Assembly (NCBI GenBank): GCA_000827495.1
Contig: KN817535.1
Coordinates: 126,422 to 190,421, forward strand
Direction: 5' to 3'
Origin: Hypholoma sublateritium FD-334 SS-4
Taxonomy: Eukaryota > Basidiomycota > Agaricomycetes > Agaricales > Strophariaceae
DNA: 64,000 nucleotides
The notes beneath the pieces are model-generated. The model was not told the origin of the DNA and did not search any database. It saw only the letters and a list, made by a program, of their open reading frames with translations. Each line of letters opens with the position of its first letter. Positions within the stretch are counted from its first letter, which is position 1. Both the position numbers and the translations under genes were made by a program. Shown here in pieces: positions 35,801 through 49,045 of this stretch.

Positions 35801-35817
35801 CGAGCCTATGAAGCGCC

Positions 35818-35903
35818 CCGGCGTGCTATGCTGCCGCTGATGTCACTGCTGCTTATGCCGCCGGCGTGCTATGCTGCCGCTGATGTCACTGCTGCTTATG
35901 CCG
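35818..35903 (+). repeat. 43-bp perfect tandem duplication
   Basis: The unit starting CCGGCGTGCTATGCTGCCGC occurs twice in direct succession (35,818-35,860 and 35,861-35,903). The second copy contains the stop codon of the minus-strand membrane-protein gene. Confidence 0.95.
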
Positions 35904-37340
35904 GGAGCATCAAAGCTGAATGAGGCGGCGGGGGCGATGTAGGATACCCGCCGTAGCCATAATATGCGCCTCCATCGTCACCCGCGCCCGCGCGCTCGTA
36001 CTCGTGTTCGAACTCCTGGCGTTCTACGCGGGCGGCGGCATATGGTTGGGTGCTGGAGCGTGCCTGGTCCACAGCGTATATGGGCACGGCTACCTGAGAC
36101 GCGGACGGGCTGGAGCTCCACTGAATGACGCGTAGCTGACTAGACGAGAGACGCGTGGGGCAGAAGGCGCGGCGGAAGGAACGCAACCGCGAATCGTGCG
36201 GCTTAGTGAGTCGGACGGCGAGGAAGTGACGCCGGGCGATGTGCTGCGGCTTAAGCTGGTAGGATAACGTACATGAGCGTTGGTGTAAGCGGGCGAGCTG
36301 GAAATGGCGGCGTCAGTGATCTTTGTGAGGATAATTTGAAAGAACGACATAAGTAAAGTAGATACGGATGGGATTGTCCAGCAAACCCCACATTCGACCG
36401 CTCGCGGATGGAAGGCTCAAAGAAACCCGTCTAAACGCGTTCCACACGTGCAAGAGTCGAAGCCGGAAGCATGAAAAAGGCGTGAAAGCCTCCCCATCTT
36501 CTCACAAGGCCGTCGTGGCCCCACAAAGCCAAGATTAGGCTATATAAAGTTGCCCAAATGGACACACTTGCGGACGCGAGCACAGTATATGCGCCCGATT
36601 CCATCCGTGCGATAGCCTTCCACACGCGGATAACGCGCTGGAGATGCTAAATCCATGCACCAAGACACAGAAAGAGCCCCAAGATCCAGCCCGCAGCAGC
36701 ACAGCGTCTATTCTCCATCGCCACGAGGGGGTGCTGATGCAACAATGCGCCCACGGGAGCACCAAGAATAGCCGATCGAATAGAAGCAGCAAAGCTAGAA
36801 GATCAAAGGACAACAGGTGTGGCCCCGAGCACTTCCGTCGCCCGTGACGCCCCATCTTCCTGCACCCCCTCCGCGCTGGCCACGTACTGCCCATGATATC
36901 GCGGTAGCACAGGGAGCGGCGGAGGCGGATCCGTCGGCAGGCTTGCCTCGCGGTATGGCGGCGAGCGGTACGTAGCTTTTCCTTCCTCACTAAACAGAGA
37001 TGCTTCCACGTCGTAAGCAGCGCCTTCCTGGAGCGGTGAGAACGGCTGTGGGGGTGGCGTTGGCGTGTCGAAGTTGATCAGACGCGAGAGCGCCACGTCA
37101 TTGTTGTCGTCTCCGCCGGCGCTCCGAGCGAAGTTCAGGAGTCCCAGCGCGGGCGCCGAGACGGGTATATGCTCTTCAGGTAGCGGAGTTGGCAGCTGCG
37201 TAGGCGGCGAGAACGGGAGGGATGGAGAGGTCAGGCGTTGTGTCGATGGCTGAGGCTGATGAAGTTCTATTCCACGGGTCGTGGCGGTGTGCTCGCGGGC
37301 ATTGTTGTTGCGAGACGAGCGAGAGGTATTAAATAAGTAT
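35899..37340 (-). CDS. Proline-rich membrane protein, multi-exon, family not recognised
   Basis: The first visible exon (about 37,335 to 36,888) encodes an open, Pro-rich cytosolic-type segment (PSLPFSPPTQLPTPLPEE, then VALSRLINFDTPTPPPQPFS). Next come exons with membrane segments: AAGWILGLFLCLGAWI near 36,670, VSIWATLYSLILALWG near 36,560 and WGLLDNPIRIYFTYVVL near 36,370. The last exon (from about 36,270, LKPQHIARRHFLAV) ends in a Tyr/Gly/Pro-rich tail, stop at 35,899. At least one junction (near 36,650) is unresolved. The 5' end is not fixed; the upstream flank near 37,340 has no clear start. The coherent open frames suggest a live host gene. It lies 240 bp from the right end of transposon A. 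Confidence 0.5.
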
Positions 37341-40300
37341 TACTTGGTTCCAACTTGGTTCAATCAAAGTGGTCAGACCGTGGAAGCTTTAAGATAGAGC
37401 AGATAACGCACGATGAGTCAGAATGGTTTAAAGTGTCGAAAACCTTGGGAACTGTAGCCAAGTCTGAAGCAAACGAATGCCAGACTTTTACAAAAGACAG
37501 AGATGAAGCAGATGGAGAGAGCTTCTGCCGGGCTGCCGCTGCCACCGTTATCTTAGTCGCCTGCAACCATTTTTGGACACAGTCACATGACGTCGCCCAT
37601 TTTCCGGAAGCTTCCGATTTTCTTCCTACTGACTCACCAATCTATTTCTAGTGCGCGCCCTGTAATGCGATACAGACCTCCAGGCTGTCTGTCAGTTAAG
37701 TCCTTATGTGTGTTTTAATTTCGCCGGCTTTTGAGCGAATTATGGAGAGAAAAGTGTTTGTACTGGCATTTAGGTTGCGCCTATGATTTATTTATTGCGC
37801 ACTTAACTTTCACCTTGCTTTTACTTGGAAGGCATGAACATTTTGATTGCTATTTACCTTCTGGAATCTAAAAAAAATATGAGAGCCACCATGCCGGTTC
37901 CCTTCGTGCTATTCACTCAGTACGCTTCCATACAAACACTTCTTCTCGTGGTTCAACGTGCACCGAGATGCCGCCTCACTTACGTCGTCGATTATCTTCA
38001 TAATCCGCTACACGAGTGTGGATCAGCGCCCAACAAAATTAAAATGCGCTGCAGTATACCTCCCAGTCAGATGGGGCTACGAGCTCGTTTTTCTTGCGCA
38101 ATACCCAAGTAGACGATAACATGCCAGTTCCGCACATCATCCCATAAGATCCGGAAACGAAACACGTTACTCACTGAACAAATAATGATTTCAACTTTCC
38201 AGGAGGTTCACAGCGTACGTGGTTTCGCGCTTCTCATATTATTCAAGACAAACCGACGGTTCGATTCATTACTTTCTGCCGCAGCTTCAAATAACGTGAA
38301 TTCCGCGATGCATGGCCAGCGGTGCGTTATTATTAAGCCTCAAAATTTAAAACAATGATTTTAGAGTATCCGTATACGTTGCGTTGTGCTTGTAGCTGTC
38401 TTTAAAGCCCTCGACGACGTTATTTCGCCAGCCGCATGACTGGATTTAGTGATCGTCGTTCTCCTCGCCGCCTCCAACCGTCCAGCCCTGTGTCTGAATC
38501 CAATTCACGATACGCCTCGGGAGCAAGCCACCCGCTGAGAGCGAACGTTGCATCGTCAATGCGCAGGTTCATTTTGCGCAAGAATCTCATGAAAATGCGG
38601 AGCACCTTTACGTTCCAAGAGAGCTCTGATGCCTGGTTTCTTCGCGATGGACGTGGGCTCTAGGCCAACTGTGCATCTAAGATGCAACAACGGTCTGCTG
38701 CTTGTATTAGATGCAGTGATTAATCTGATTGTCATCGGTCGGGCCCATCATAACAGGTACTTGAAAAAAATCAAGTTTACAAGTCTGATGTACAACAGAT
38801 ATATAGAACAAGTATGGAGCTATGATTCATTTAGGATTGTCTGAGGACGAGCGGTAAATTAAGTATATTTAGGCACTACCAGGACCAATCTTGCAATGCT
38901 ATAAAATTATTAATACCCGGTATGAAAACAGGAATACTGACAAGCGGCGCAGCTGTTTTTTCAGAGAGCTCTGAGGTACAGTAGAAGGAGAAATATATTT
39001 TTGAAGTAATTGTTCAAAACGTTGGCGGGATTATAAGCAAAATTGCGTGCCCAAAATTATGGTGGGGCATTTTCTGGGCGGAGGTAACGACCGTATTCTG
39101 TGTATTTCTGGAATACACTGCACAGCACCGTATAGCTATCGCTCCGGAAACATTATGTCTGTACTCGGTAATACATAGCCAATTCCTTGCATATAACTCC
39201 GATCTGCCTGGGAGACCGTCCTGACTAACATCAATATAATAAATTTCTTGATTACTGGCACGCCTTCGCGCCGGAATTAACAATAACACTGCTGGCATAT
39301 CATCTCTGACCACTCCCAGGAGAGTGTCTAAGTTCAGAACGGCTGTTACTGACTGGCTAAATAGCAATATTTTCCATCCATGACGTCCCCCGTACTATGC
39401 AACGAGCGCCAGAACAGCGCGAGGACACCAATTAGATCCGTATGTAATGCGCAGGCGGCGTGCGGTAATTATCTGCAGAGTGATATTTATCTGCACGAGA
39501 TAAAAGATGCACATTTATTTGAAGTTTGGCACTAATAAATTATCGTATAAAATTCAAATAAGCGAATGTTATTTATTTGGCTATGCACCCGGTGTATGGG
39601 TGTCAAGTCAAGCTCATGCCCCGGCCTATGCCATCAATCATGCCGGCGACCGCGCGTCGTAACGTGCCTACGCCTGCACGTTGCGCGCTTCCACCCGCAC
39701 CCCAACCTCTCCGCCGAGTCTTATCGGACACTCGAACGCGCGCGGAGCGCTCGCAGTGGCCGCGGAACACGTGGTGGATGTGTAGCGTTTCGTGAAGATT
39801 CGCATTTTTTCGCCGTTTGGCTGGCTATTTACAAATATTCAATGCTCTGTTTTACACTTCGAAAACCCGCGACGCTCGCCGCGCTATCAATCCCCAAATC
39901 CAGCCGGGATATATATATATCGCGCCGGCCTCCCTGAACGCCATCCTTGGTTTTCATTACCGCGTCTCGCGGGACATGGCCATTCGGTGGACGACGCATG
40001 TATGCGCGCTATATAGCAGGATGTGCCATCGCGGCGCAAAAGCTAACGCTTGAGCGACGCCTGAGAAAAGTGAGAGTGATGTATTCAATGATAGCGCGCA
40101 CCTGCACACGCGCGGTGCCGCATCGTTAAGTACGGAAATTGCGGAGCATAGGGTCCGATGGTGGGAGAGGCTGGAACTGAGGGCATCCTGAATCTGAGCG
40201 ATGCGCGATACGTAGTGCGCACGGCTCTAATGTGCAATTCATTGAATATTCGACGGGTACGCCATGCAGGTGCGTACAGATTGCGCTGGAGAGGTATGGA

Positions 40301-40856
40301 CGGGGTCGGTGAATCTTGATCATCACGATATATTCGCTCGCGTGCAGCGATGGGCGCGAATTCTCCGGGATAGAGTACACACATGCCTAATTCTGAGGGG
40401 AACAGATTGCGCCGTTAGTCAGGCTGGGACGTATACTGAAGTTTCGTCATCCAAGCAGATAATGAGAGTGATATCAGACGCGTTTTGGAGCCCTGTGCGT
40501 CGTGCTCGCGTACTCTGTATGGGAGCATGTGATGTACAAAAAACTATTGGCTATTCTGCATAAAATCTATGAAAAGGCCCATGAGTTGAATCCACATGTA
40601 TACAATTTTCCGCGGAATTGCGAAGTTGATTATTAAGGGGGGATGTAGATCATGCAAGCAAACCCACGGCGACCGGTCCAGGCCACAGGCTCGGGTGATC
40701 GTGGGCTTCGAACTATCAACTGCAATGCACATACAGCATTTCTTCCCTTACCCGTGCTACAGGTCCAAGACGATACTCGACCAATTTATTCCCTGTCAAC
40801 GCCTCCCAGGAACCATATCCACCAATCTGATTGCAATCTGATTCATAAAATCAATA
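37341..40856. other. Intergenic region
   Basis: No splice-consistent gene found. The open frame at 38,436-38,663 (plus, MTGFSDRRSPRRLQPSSP) is Ser/Arg-rich and might be a small orphan. Two TTATCTGCA motifs lie near 39,470 and 39,487. The stretch 39,600-40,550 is GC-rich with chance frames. The last 250 bp is presumably the promoter of the F-box gene at 40,857. Confidence 0.4.
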
Positions 40857-43800
40857 ATGTCTGCTCGTACTTCGCCCATTAAATGGCTCAACCTCGATGT
40901 TCTCTGGCACACCTTCGACATCAACGCCGACACCTTTGATGACGACACAGCGCTGAAGACAACGCTGGCTACATCTCGCGTATGTCGTGAGTGGCGCAGC
41001 TTCCTGCTCAGTTCAACGTATATTTGGGCGCACATAATGGACCTCGATCACCCGCTCTGGAACTCAGTCGAGGGAAGTCGCGAAATCATCAGCAGGAGCG
41101 GGACAGCATTGATTTGGGTCAAAACATGCTCCTACAAACGCGCGGAGGCAAACATAAACATCGTAAAACAAAATTGGGAAAGAATTCAGAAACTCAGAGT
41201 AACTATCCATCACAAGTATCTGGGGTCATCATCATATTGGCCTGCTCCACGTCGCGACTATCTGCAGTCAACATTATATCGGCCTGCTCCACACCTCGAA
41301 TCATTCAGCATTTCTTTTGATATGCGCATGCAGTCCATATACAGAGATCTACTGCCGAACGTTTTCGATGGAAATGCCCCAATGCTGCATGAAATTCGCT
41401 TGTCTGGTCCTAGGTTCACGGGCGCGGAAATGCCGTGGGGGCAGCAACTTCATTCTTTGGAACTAACAGCCGAATTGACAGTGGATCAGATTCTTGGCGC
41501 TATGGCGGTCCGATCGTGGAAGTATTCCGCATAAACTCAGGATGGTGCGCAAAAATTTACAGGTCATTTGAACACCCCCGAAATCAAATGTGACCACCCC
41601 GTAGATTATGGTAACCTGCCCGTAAGAACTGAACACCCCCCGTAAATATTAAGTGCTCCCCGTAAATACTGAAAGACTCCCCAGAAAATATAAGTATTCC
41701 CCTGAAAATCTAAGGCGTACTTTTACCTTCCCCGAAAGATTTCCCAGCTCCCCGTAAAATATAAATCACCCCCGTAAACACTCCCGGCTTCCCCGCGAAT
41801 ATGAAGTCACTCCCGCGGAAAGACTAAAATATAAAGTTTACACTCAGGCCGAGGTGCCGTGCTTAGGTAAATGATCCGTCGGCATGCTGCCGGCTCTGCT
41901 AGCTGACTTCAAATTCTACTGCCCACCACTTTAAGGCAGCGTCTGGAACGCGCTTCGCTCTTCACATCTCTGAGCTGCTTCTCAAGGCCACAACACTTTT
42001 ATTAAATTATTATTTGTACGTAAATAGACGATGATTTTGTGAATATGTCATGCAGAAGGGTGCGCATGCAACAGTTACGCTGGCCCGTGCGCGTGTGGGT
42101 GCGTACGCACTCTGCCGCCGTAACCAGGCGAGTAGGACGCTCCGGGCCTGCGTATATCGGTGTTATGGTGCACACGCTTGCCATCTTAAAAGCGCAAGTG
42201 ATTTCGCTCTTCGCGCTCCCAATTTACGTGATGAGAGCGTCGGCGCACAGAGTTGGGACGGGACGCGCATAATAGATGTATATGGATAAGTATTCGACCT
42301 TTCAACCTAGAGATTGCGCAGGCGGGTGGGCTATGACATGCTACTTCTTCTTGCTCTGGGTTCGGTACCACGGTTCGTCCGCTTCGTGGCCGCTGCATTC
42401 CATAAGCGCTCAGCGGACCTAGGTTATCGTTCGAAACGTCCGTAAGAAGGACTATAGTTCACGTCTGCAGACCCAGCCAGCGCATTACCACCACCGCCTA
42501 TTGAAACGGTGTTGCTCGACAGGGACGCGGTCCCTGGAATACCGCACGCCTATCAGTGGAGTCTGGTGCGCTGATGTTGCCGCCGCGCTTCAAGTTGGAA
42601 TGTACAGCATTCACAAGGCGCTGCCGTCCGTTCCAGCGTACGCGTCTCGTCGCACTCATGCGACACATGCCATAGAATCTCGCACCATTCAGAACATGTG
42701 CTGCACCGGGCCGTACCTACATGGGCTCACGGCGCTCGTTTCTAATACGCACCATACCTGGATGGCTCCGTGACATATACTCCACGGTACGTAACGCAGT
42801 CGATTTGCTGGCGCGCTGCTGACACTGCACAGGAAGCTAAGCCGTAGAAGCCGTCACGCGTACGCTTGTCTTCCCCACGCGTGCGCGCCTGTTTACGTCG
42901 CGTTCACTGATGCACCATGTTTAAGTTACGTGTCACGACTAGGTGATTGTCGGAGTGCAGACATATGTCGTAGCGTACGGCGTGGCATAGGCCGTCGCCG
43001 CAGGCACGAGCGACGACAGTCTCGTACTTCCCACGCACGCAACAGCTCTAGTCAAGTTTGTTTTAACCACCCGTTTCCATTATATGCACCTGTACAGGAT
43101 TAGAGATCATGTAAGCTTGTCCATGGCGATACTCACAACGCGCGCCCTTAAGCGCTCTCCAGTTTCCCATCAGACACGGTGTTAGGCGCCCGTCTCATGA
43201 AGGTGCGTACCACACATACACGCTCTTGAACGTCCCGCTCAGCACCACATTTCATGTTGATAAATTTGATACAGACGAGGGGCATGACGACTCAACGGGC
43301 GAGAGGCGCTCCAGAAGCGAATACTGCCGTTGAGTGGTGGGAAGTAGAATTTGAAGTCAGCTAGCAGAGCCGGCAGCATGCCGACGGATCATTTACCTAA
43401 GCACGGCACCTCGGCCTGAGTGTAAACTTTATATTTTAGTCTTTCCGCGGGAGTGACTTCATATTCGCGGGGAAGCCGGGAGTGTTTACGGGGGTGATTT
43501 ATATTTTACGGGGAGCTGGGAAATCTTTCGGGGAAGGTAAAAGTACGCCTTAGATTTTCAGGGGAATACTTATATTTTCTGGGGAGTCTTTCAGTATTTA
43601 CGGGGAGCACTTAATATTTACGGGGGGTGTTCAGTTCTTACGGGCAGGTTACCATAATCTACGGGGTGGTCACATTTGATTTCGGGGGTGTTCAAATGAC
43701 CTGTAAATTTTTGCGCACCATCCTGAGTTTATGCGGAATACTTCCACGATCGGACCGCCATATGGCGCACTTTTGTCAACTACAAATCTGACCAATCTGC

Positions 43801-44699
43801 GGCTTGAGTGGACGGTGCCAAGCAATGCTGAGATCACACTTCCTTTTGTCGCACTCCCGAGCCTTGCACATTTAGATTTGGACATCTACGATGGACTGAC
43901 TCTGGGGGCAGTACTACTGGAACATATGTACATTCCACCATCTTGTGCTGTGAGATTCTCTGCGCGCCAAATTCATAAAGAAGAAGTAGATCAAGAAAGC
44001 GCTTTCGGGCCCATCATCACAGCCATATCTGCATGCGCACAGCATTGCTTGGTATATCATCTCCCCCGGCGACTACACGTCATAATCACACCCACAACCT
44101 TTATGCTCAAAGCCGCGGATCGTTCTCATAAACCCTGTCTTTGGCTTGATATGAAGATGTCCACCAAACCAGCATCTAATACATTCCCAGGACACACATT
44201 GACCGCATTGTGGAGGGAATTTTCAGTGTCGAGCCTTTCCAACGTCAATTTCTTCGAGTTAAGAATCACCCACACACTCCATGAAGTTCCAGGATTGACA
44301 CAATTCATGGCTTGCCTCCCATCTGTTGAAATCATCGTAATGGAAAAACCTATGCTCTGTCATCTCGGCACCTACGCGCCGCCAAAAGGGAGCGGCGCCG
44401 CAGTCAAGGTGTTATTTCCTGCCCTAAAGACTCTCGCGCTCAGCTCTTTCACACCTTCTCCCGAAGGAAAATCTGACAACATTCNCGATCCTATTTCAAA
44501 ATACATCATGGGGAGAATTGCATGTGGACATGCAATTAGTGTCATTGACTTTACAGCGGTGAATTTTGGCGCACTCCCAAATATGGAATTTCTCACGAAG
44601 GCCAGTGGTCTGAAGGTGCTTTGGCAAAAGAGCAGGGTGGCGGACATCCAGGAATANATCTGTGGTGCNGGTGNGCCGAAGAAGCTTGGCCATGTGTAA
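40857..44699 (+). pseudogene. F-box/LRR-like protein gene split by transposon C
   Basis: The 5' part (40,857-41,500) encodes MSARTSPIKWLNLDVLWHTF followed by TLATSRVCREWRSFLLSS, a typical basidiomycete F-box start (the CR.W motif), then a long leucine-rich-repeat-like region. The frame is interrupted at LGA by a 2.26-kb transposon and resumes at 43,763 with LLSTTNLTNLRLEWTVPS, continuing to TAA at 44,699 (about 530 aa in all). F-box proteins select substrates for SCF ubiquitin ligases, and such genes are greatly expanded in Agaricomycetes. As assembled, the gene would make only a truncated protein ending inside the transposon end. Four ambiguous bases fall in its 3' part. A decayed paralogue lies at 46,242. 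Confidence 0.75.
41501..43762. mobile_element. Transposon C: 2.26-kb non-autonomous TIR element
   Basis: It starts TATGGCGGTCCGATCGTGGA and ends with the reverse complement. The inverted repeats extend about 430 bp (41,501-41,930 and 43,330-43,762) and are nearly identical. Each arm holds a dozen degenerate units of CTCCCCGTAAATATNAAG type. A 6-bp target duplication TGGCGC flanks it (41,495-41,500 and 43,763-43,768). Its removal restores the F-box reading frame exactly. The 1.4-kb centre is GC-rich, has no convincing gene and is probably filler. The terminal 12 bases equal those of element A, and the tip shares the spaced pattern TATGGCGGTCCG-N4-GG..A..ATTCC with A and B. Confidence 0.85.
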
Positions 44700-44865
44700 T
44701 CACTAGATAGCATCACATTACTTGCGACCTACACTGTAGACAGGTATTTTTCACTGTGCTAGAACTATTCAGCGATTGGACATGAAATTATGTTGTCCAA
44801 GGTCAGCGGCAGCTCCGCGGTAGAATTTTCAATTTACATCTGCCCAGTTACACTTCGCGTGATAC

Positions 44866-45757
44866 TGCACCACCTTGTATGGCATGGTAATTGCACAAAA
44901 ATTCCCACAGCCCCGCGCGTTTGATGGGAAGCCCCGCGCGCGGTTCAGGATGTTCAAACACCTTCTCCGAGTGTCTCTAGCCAACTAGACTGTATCTAAA
45001 CAACATAAATATATATTTCTTACAATTTTCGTTCGTCTAGGATGGGTAGGAGCTTTGTTCATACAATCACGTGACACCGTCGCGCTACGGGCTTGTGCAG
45101 CGCAATGTAAATTTAGAAATTATAAACACTCTATTGCTCAACAAGCTTGCAATCGACGGTCATCGTGCTGATATTCAAGTAAGATCTAGATATTAGGGGC
45201 TATTCAGAACAAGTCATGTAGCTCAAAGTATAGGATGATGTCTCTCGCCCTTGCTTTGCCCATTCTGGCCGACGTCGGCTTCTATACATAAATCCGACTC
45301 ATCAATTCCACAATAAATACCCTTAGAAATGAATTCCATGTTCTTTTTGGTGAAGTATATGGTGCGACAGGGGTTGCTGACATCAGATGTACAGTTAACA
45401 AGCAATTATCTATTTTATATGTTAGCCAATATCAATTAAATTTCTGTAGTCAACTACAGTGATTTAGTGCTCGTATTTCACGTTCGGAAGAACATTTTAT
45501 ATCGGCCAAGTTTGCCCATAATCCGAGTGCACGCCGTGCGAGGGACCGTACGGTGCAAATACATGGCAGTCACGTGACTAAACTCGACGACGCTTCTGGT
45601 TTTCTTATGGCCACGAAGAGTGGAAGAAATGAATATTTCACTGGNATATGGTGTTTAAGCATCAGTAGCCTTCCTGAACCGCGCGCGGGGCATCCCATCA
45701 AACGCGCGGGGCTGTGGGAATTTTTGTGCGAATACCATGCCATAACCTTGCGCTATT
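44866..45757. mobile_element. Element E, about 0.9 kb with inverted terminal repeats
   Basis: The left arm (about 44,866-44,970) contains GCACAAAAATTCCCACAGCC, then CCGCGCGTTTGATGGGA and CCCCGCGCGCGGTTCAGGA. The right arm (about 45,650-45,757) is its reverse complement with few differences. ATCACGTGAC/GTCACGTGAC motifs occur symmetrically inside. No gene inside; a non-autonomous DNA element between the two F-box copies. Exact ends and target duplication were not resolved. Confidence 0.7.
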
Positions 45758-46241
45758 CATCCCACTGACCACCATAATACGCCTACTCATGCTCTTCATG
45801 CTCCGCGGCGCCTACCACAACCCCTCCTAGTTTTTTTCCGACGCTCAAATCCGGCTGAGCTGTAGCGGAACGCATAAGGGATATGCAATGTCACATAAAA
45901 CTCTCTATAATGATAGCACATAAGTAGTCAGCGTATTGATTGATTTGAATAAAGGGCGGGTTTTGTGTTTCCAATTTCTACCTCATAGATCATGCAAGCG
46001 AGCACGCTAGTTGGCCGAATGTAGGCGGGCTTGATGTACCTGCTTGCAAGCCTTAATTAAGGCAGCAGGATCGCTTCGTCGATGGGCCTGGACTACCTCG
46101 CGTGATTGGTAGATTCGAGTCATTGCCTGGCTGCATTTCTTCTCGTCCACTTTTCACTGTTTTACCGCTCAGCATTCGACCAATCCATTTCTCGTATACG
46201 CTTCAGAGGCACCTCAGTCTACNATTGGAACTGAAATATCA

Positions 46242-46956
46242 ATGTCTGCTCGTACATTCCNCATTCAACGCCTCAACCTCGATGTTTTCTGGCGCATTTG
46301 CGACATCAAAACAGACATCTTTGATGACGACAGAGCGCTGAATGCAACACTGGCCTCATCTTACGTGTGCCACAGCTGGCGCAGCGTCTTGCTCAGCTCT
46401 ACCCTCAAGTTATGGGCACATGTTATGGACCTTGATCATCCGCTGTGGACCTCCGTTGCGGGGAGTCACGAAATCATCAGGAGGAGTGGGACAGCGTTGA
46501 TATGGATGCAATCATACTCTTGAGTTGATTTGAAGGCAAAGCTGAAAATTGTGAACACAAACTGAGAGCAAATTCAGAAACCCAAAGTGAATATCCACTC
46601 TGGAGTCTGACATGGATCAGTATACGACATTCTGTCGGCCTGCTCCAAATCTCGAATCATTCGGCATTGTCGACGATTTGTCAGGATACATCACACTCGT
46701 CAACTTATTGACGTCTCTTTTCAATGGCAATGCCCTGATGCTGCATGACTTTTGCTTGATGGGCCCTAGGTTAGTAACTGGTGTGGGAATACAATGGGGG
46801 CAGCAGCTTCGTTCGATGAAACTTAGGGCAATTGATCCGCAGACTGGATATGCTTTGAAGGACTGGCCGACTAAATGGTATACGGGGGTCATGCGAACAA
46901 AGACATCTAGTCTACGAAGTCAGCGGCAACTTCTCTTTGAGGAGTACGAAAGGTGA
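46242..46956 (+). pseudogene. Decayed second F-box gene copy
   Basis: It begins MSART and closely parallels the gene at 40,857: LNLDVFWRICDIKTDIFDDD and LASSYVCHSWRSVLLSS match the paralogue's F-box region, and MDLDHPLW is identical. A TGA after QSYS ends the first frame at 46,523. Matching sequence then continues in other frames (QYTTFCRPAPNLESFGI, GNALMLHDFCLMGPR, WGQQLRS) to about 46,860, so frameshifts and stops have accumulated. It lacks the 3' half. Likely a tandem duplicate of the 40.9-kb gene, now dead. Confidence 0.7.
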
Positions 46957-49045
46957 TATTCCGCGTACAGATTTTACNAGGGCTTCATCTTATTTTTCTT
47001 CCGTAGATTTGGTTGCAATGAGAACNGATTTCTGGAGATGTAGAAATCGTGAGCTACCACCACCACGCACTGCACGCTTCGTGGCTAGCCCATTCCCNCC
47101 ATTCCAGCGCGCCTGGTGGGGTAGAGATCATGGCGAGCGGCGCGCGTCGCAGGGAACGACGTCCAGGTCAGACCTACCCATCGTATTCGCAGTCATCGAC
47201 GCTGACTGCGCCTGCGTCCGAAACACCTCCTAAGAGACGACCTCGCGGCGCTCGCGCGTCCATCTGTCTTCAGGAAAAAAGGTAAGCTCGCTATCACCAG
47301 CACCGACGACGACGGCGAACTCACCTGCTTCGCTATTGCAGCGGCGACGGATGGGGGCACAGCGCGCTCAGGCACGCGCTGAGGGGGNGGTGTCGGCGAC
47401 GACACGGCAGAGCGCATAATGTACCAGTAAATCTGAACTATTCGGACGCGCGCTGACTTTTGCTCGCCGCCCGAGGCACCAGATGACGTATTTTCACCGC
47501 GTACGCCAGCGGCACTTCCGCGTGGCTGGGTGCTCGCCGCCCACTCGTCGGTGCGTCGTCTCATCCAGAATGGCCGCCACCGTCGCCGTGCAGCTGGTCC
47601 GCTATCGGTGCAGCGCCGCCGTGTGGGGGGATACTGCCGGGCGATTTGGCGGCGTGGGGCTTGCACTCCGAGGTACGTCGTCCCTAGAAATTGTCCCCGC
47701 GTGTGCACTGACGGAGCGGCAGATGTGTCGATGAGATCTTACGCCCGTGGGTGAGCAACGTCGCTGGCGATGACGATGACGAAATGCCGAGGCGCCACGG
47801 GGCGTGGATGTCGACACACTTCGATGCGCCGTCCCTGAGTCCGACGCAGCAGAGAGCGCCATCTGATCACCTTACAAGATGACATCGGCGATGTCGCGCG
47901 TCGAGGTACGTGGGACTTTGAAAATCCGCACGTCTGCTTGCTGATCCACACGGCCTAGGTTTATCGTGCATGGCGGAGGGTGCGCATCTTGGGTGTGTCC
48001 GTGCGACATGGGGCCAGAAGGTGCGTGGAGGGCGTTAGAAACAAATTCAAAGCGTACGCGGGCCGTTGTTGCGGTCATGCGATGGCAAGCGAGGGACGGC
48101 GGAGCGACGAGGTTGTTGATTTCCAGGTGAGGTGCGTGTCCGGACGGCCATTGAATGTCTGGCGTCGATGGATGACATTAGTGTGGAAGCCACGGAGCGA
48201 ATGAAAAAAGCGAGACGCACCGGTAAGCTCGTACATCCACTGACAACGTCGTACACGCTGCCTTCTGCAGCCCTCAAATGATGCGGCATGTCGATCTGGG
48301 CCGTCGTCGTCGTAGTACCTGATCACGTAGCTACAGAGGGTGCATGTTGCACTCATATTCCGGCCCCCCGATTGTCGGCGCGCCTGACCCCACGCCGTCT
48401 TCTCGCCGCACCAGCACGTCACTACTTAACGGGGTGTCAGACGATGACCAGACACATAACGCACCTGTATGAACAACGCAAGCTGTTCAAGTGGGCTCCG
48501 CTTACTGCATAGAACACAGCCAGGGCGTCGTTAAGGCGGATATGCACCCACCGTCGTCGTCGTGTGTGACGGCGCTGCCACAAGAACGGCTAGCCGATGG
48601 CCCGCCGTGGCGCTAATCCCGCTCGGTCATGATTTTCTGGAAATTTCATGTCTTTATCAAAAAAACAATACTGTGGCATACCTACATACAAGTGATCATA
48701 TTTAACATGTATTGCGGCCCCTTGCAGGCCATATACTCATTGAGCGCATCGCAAGTAGGTCGGATGCCGACCTGAGGATGAGCAATGCTGAACGGTCTCC
48801 GGTTTATCGCGACAGGAAATGCAAGTCACGTGACCTAGCGCGCGCGTACATACGACGCCGCGCATCGCGCTTGGCAGCGCGAATGATCTCAAAGGGATCC
48901 GCTTCGAGCATACTCTACGCAAGTGCATGAAGTGCTCAGTGCTGTTTCTAGATTCATGTGGGTCATTGGTGCCCATCGTGTGGGGCTCGGTGCGCGCGCA
49001 CGGTTATTGATTCACAAACAGCCACTTACAATATAACAACGCGTA

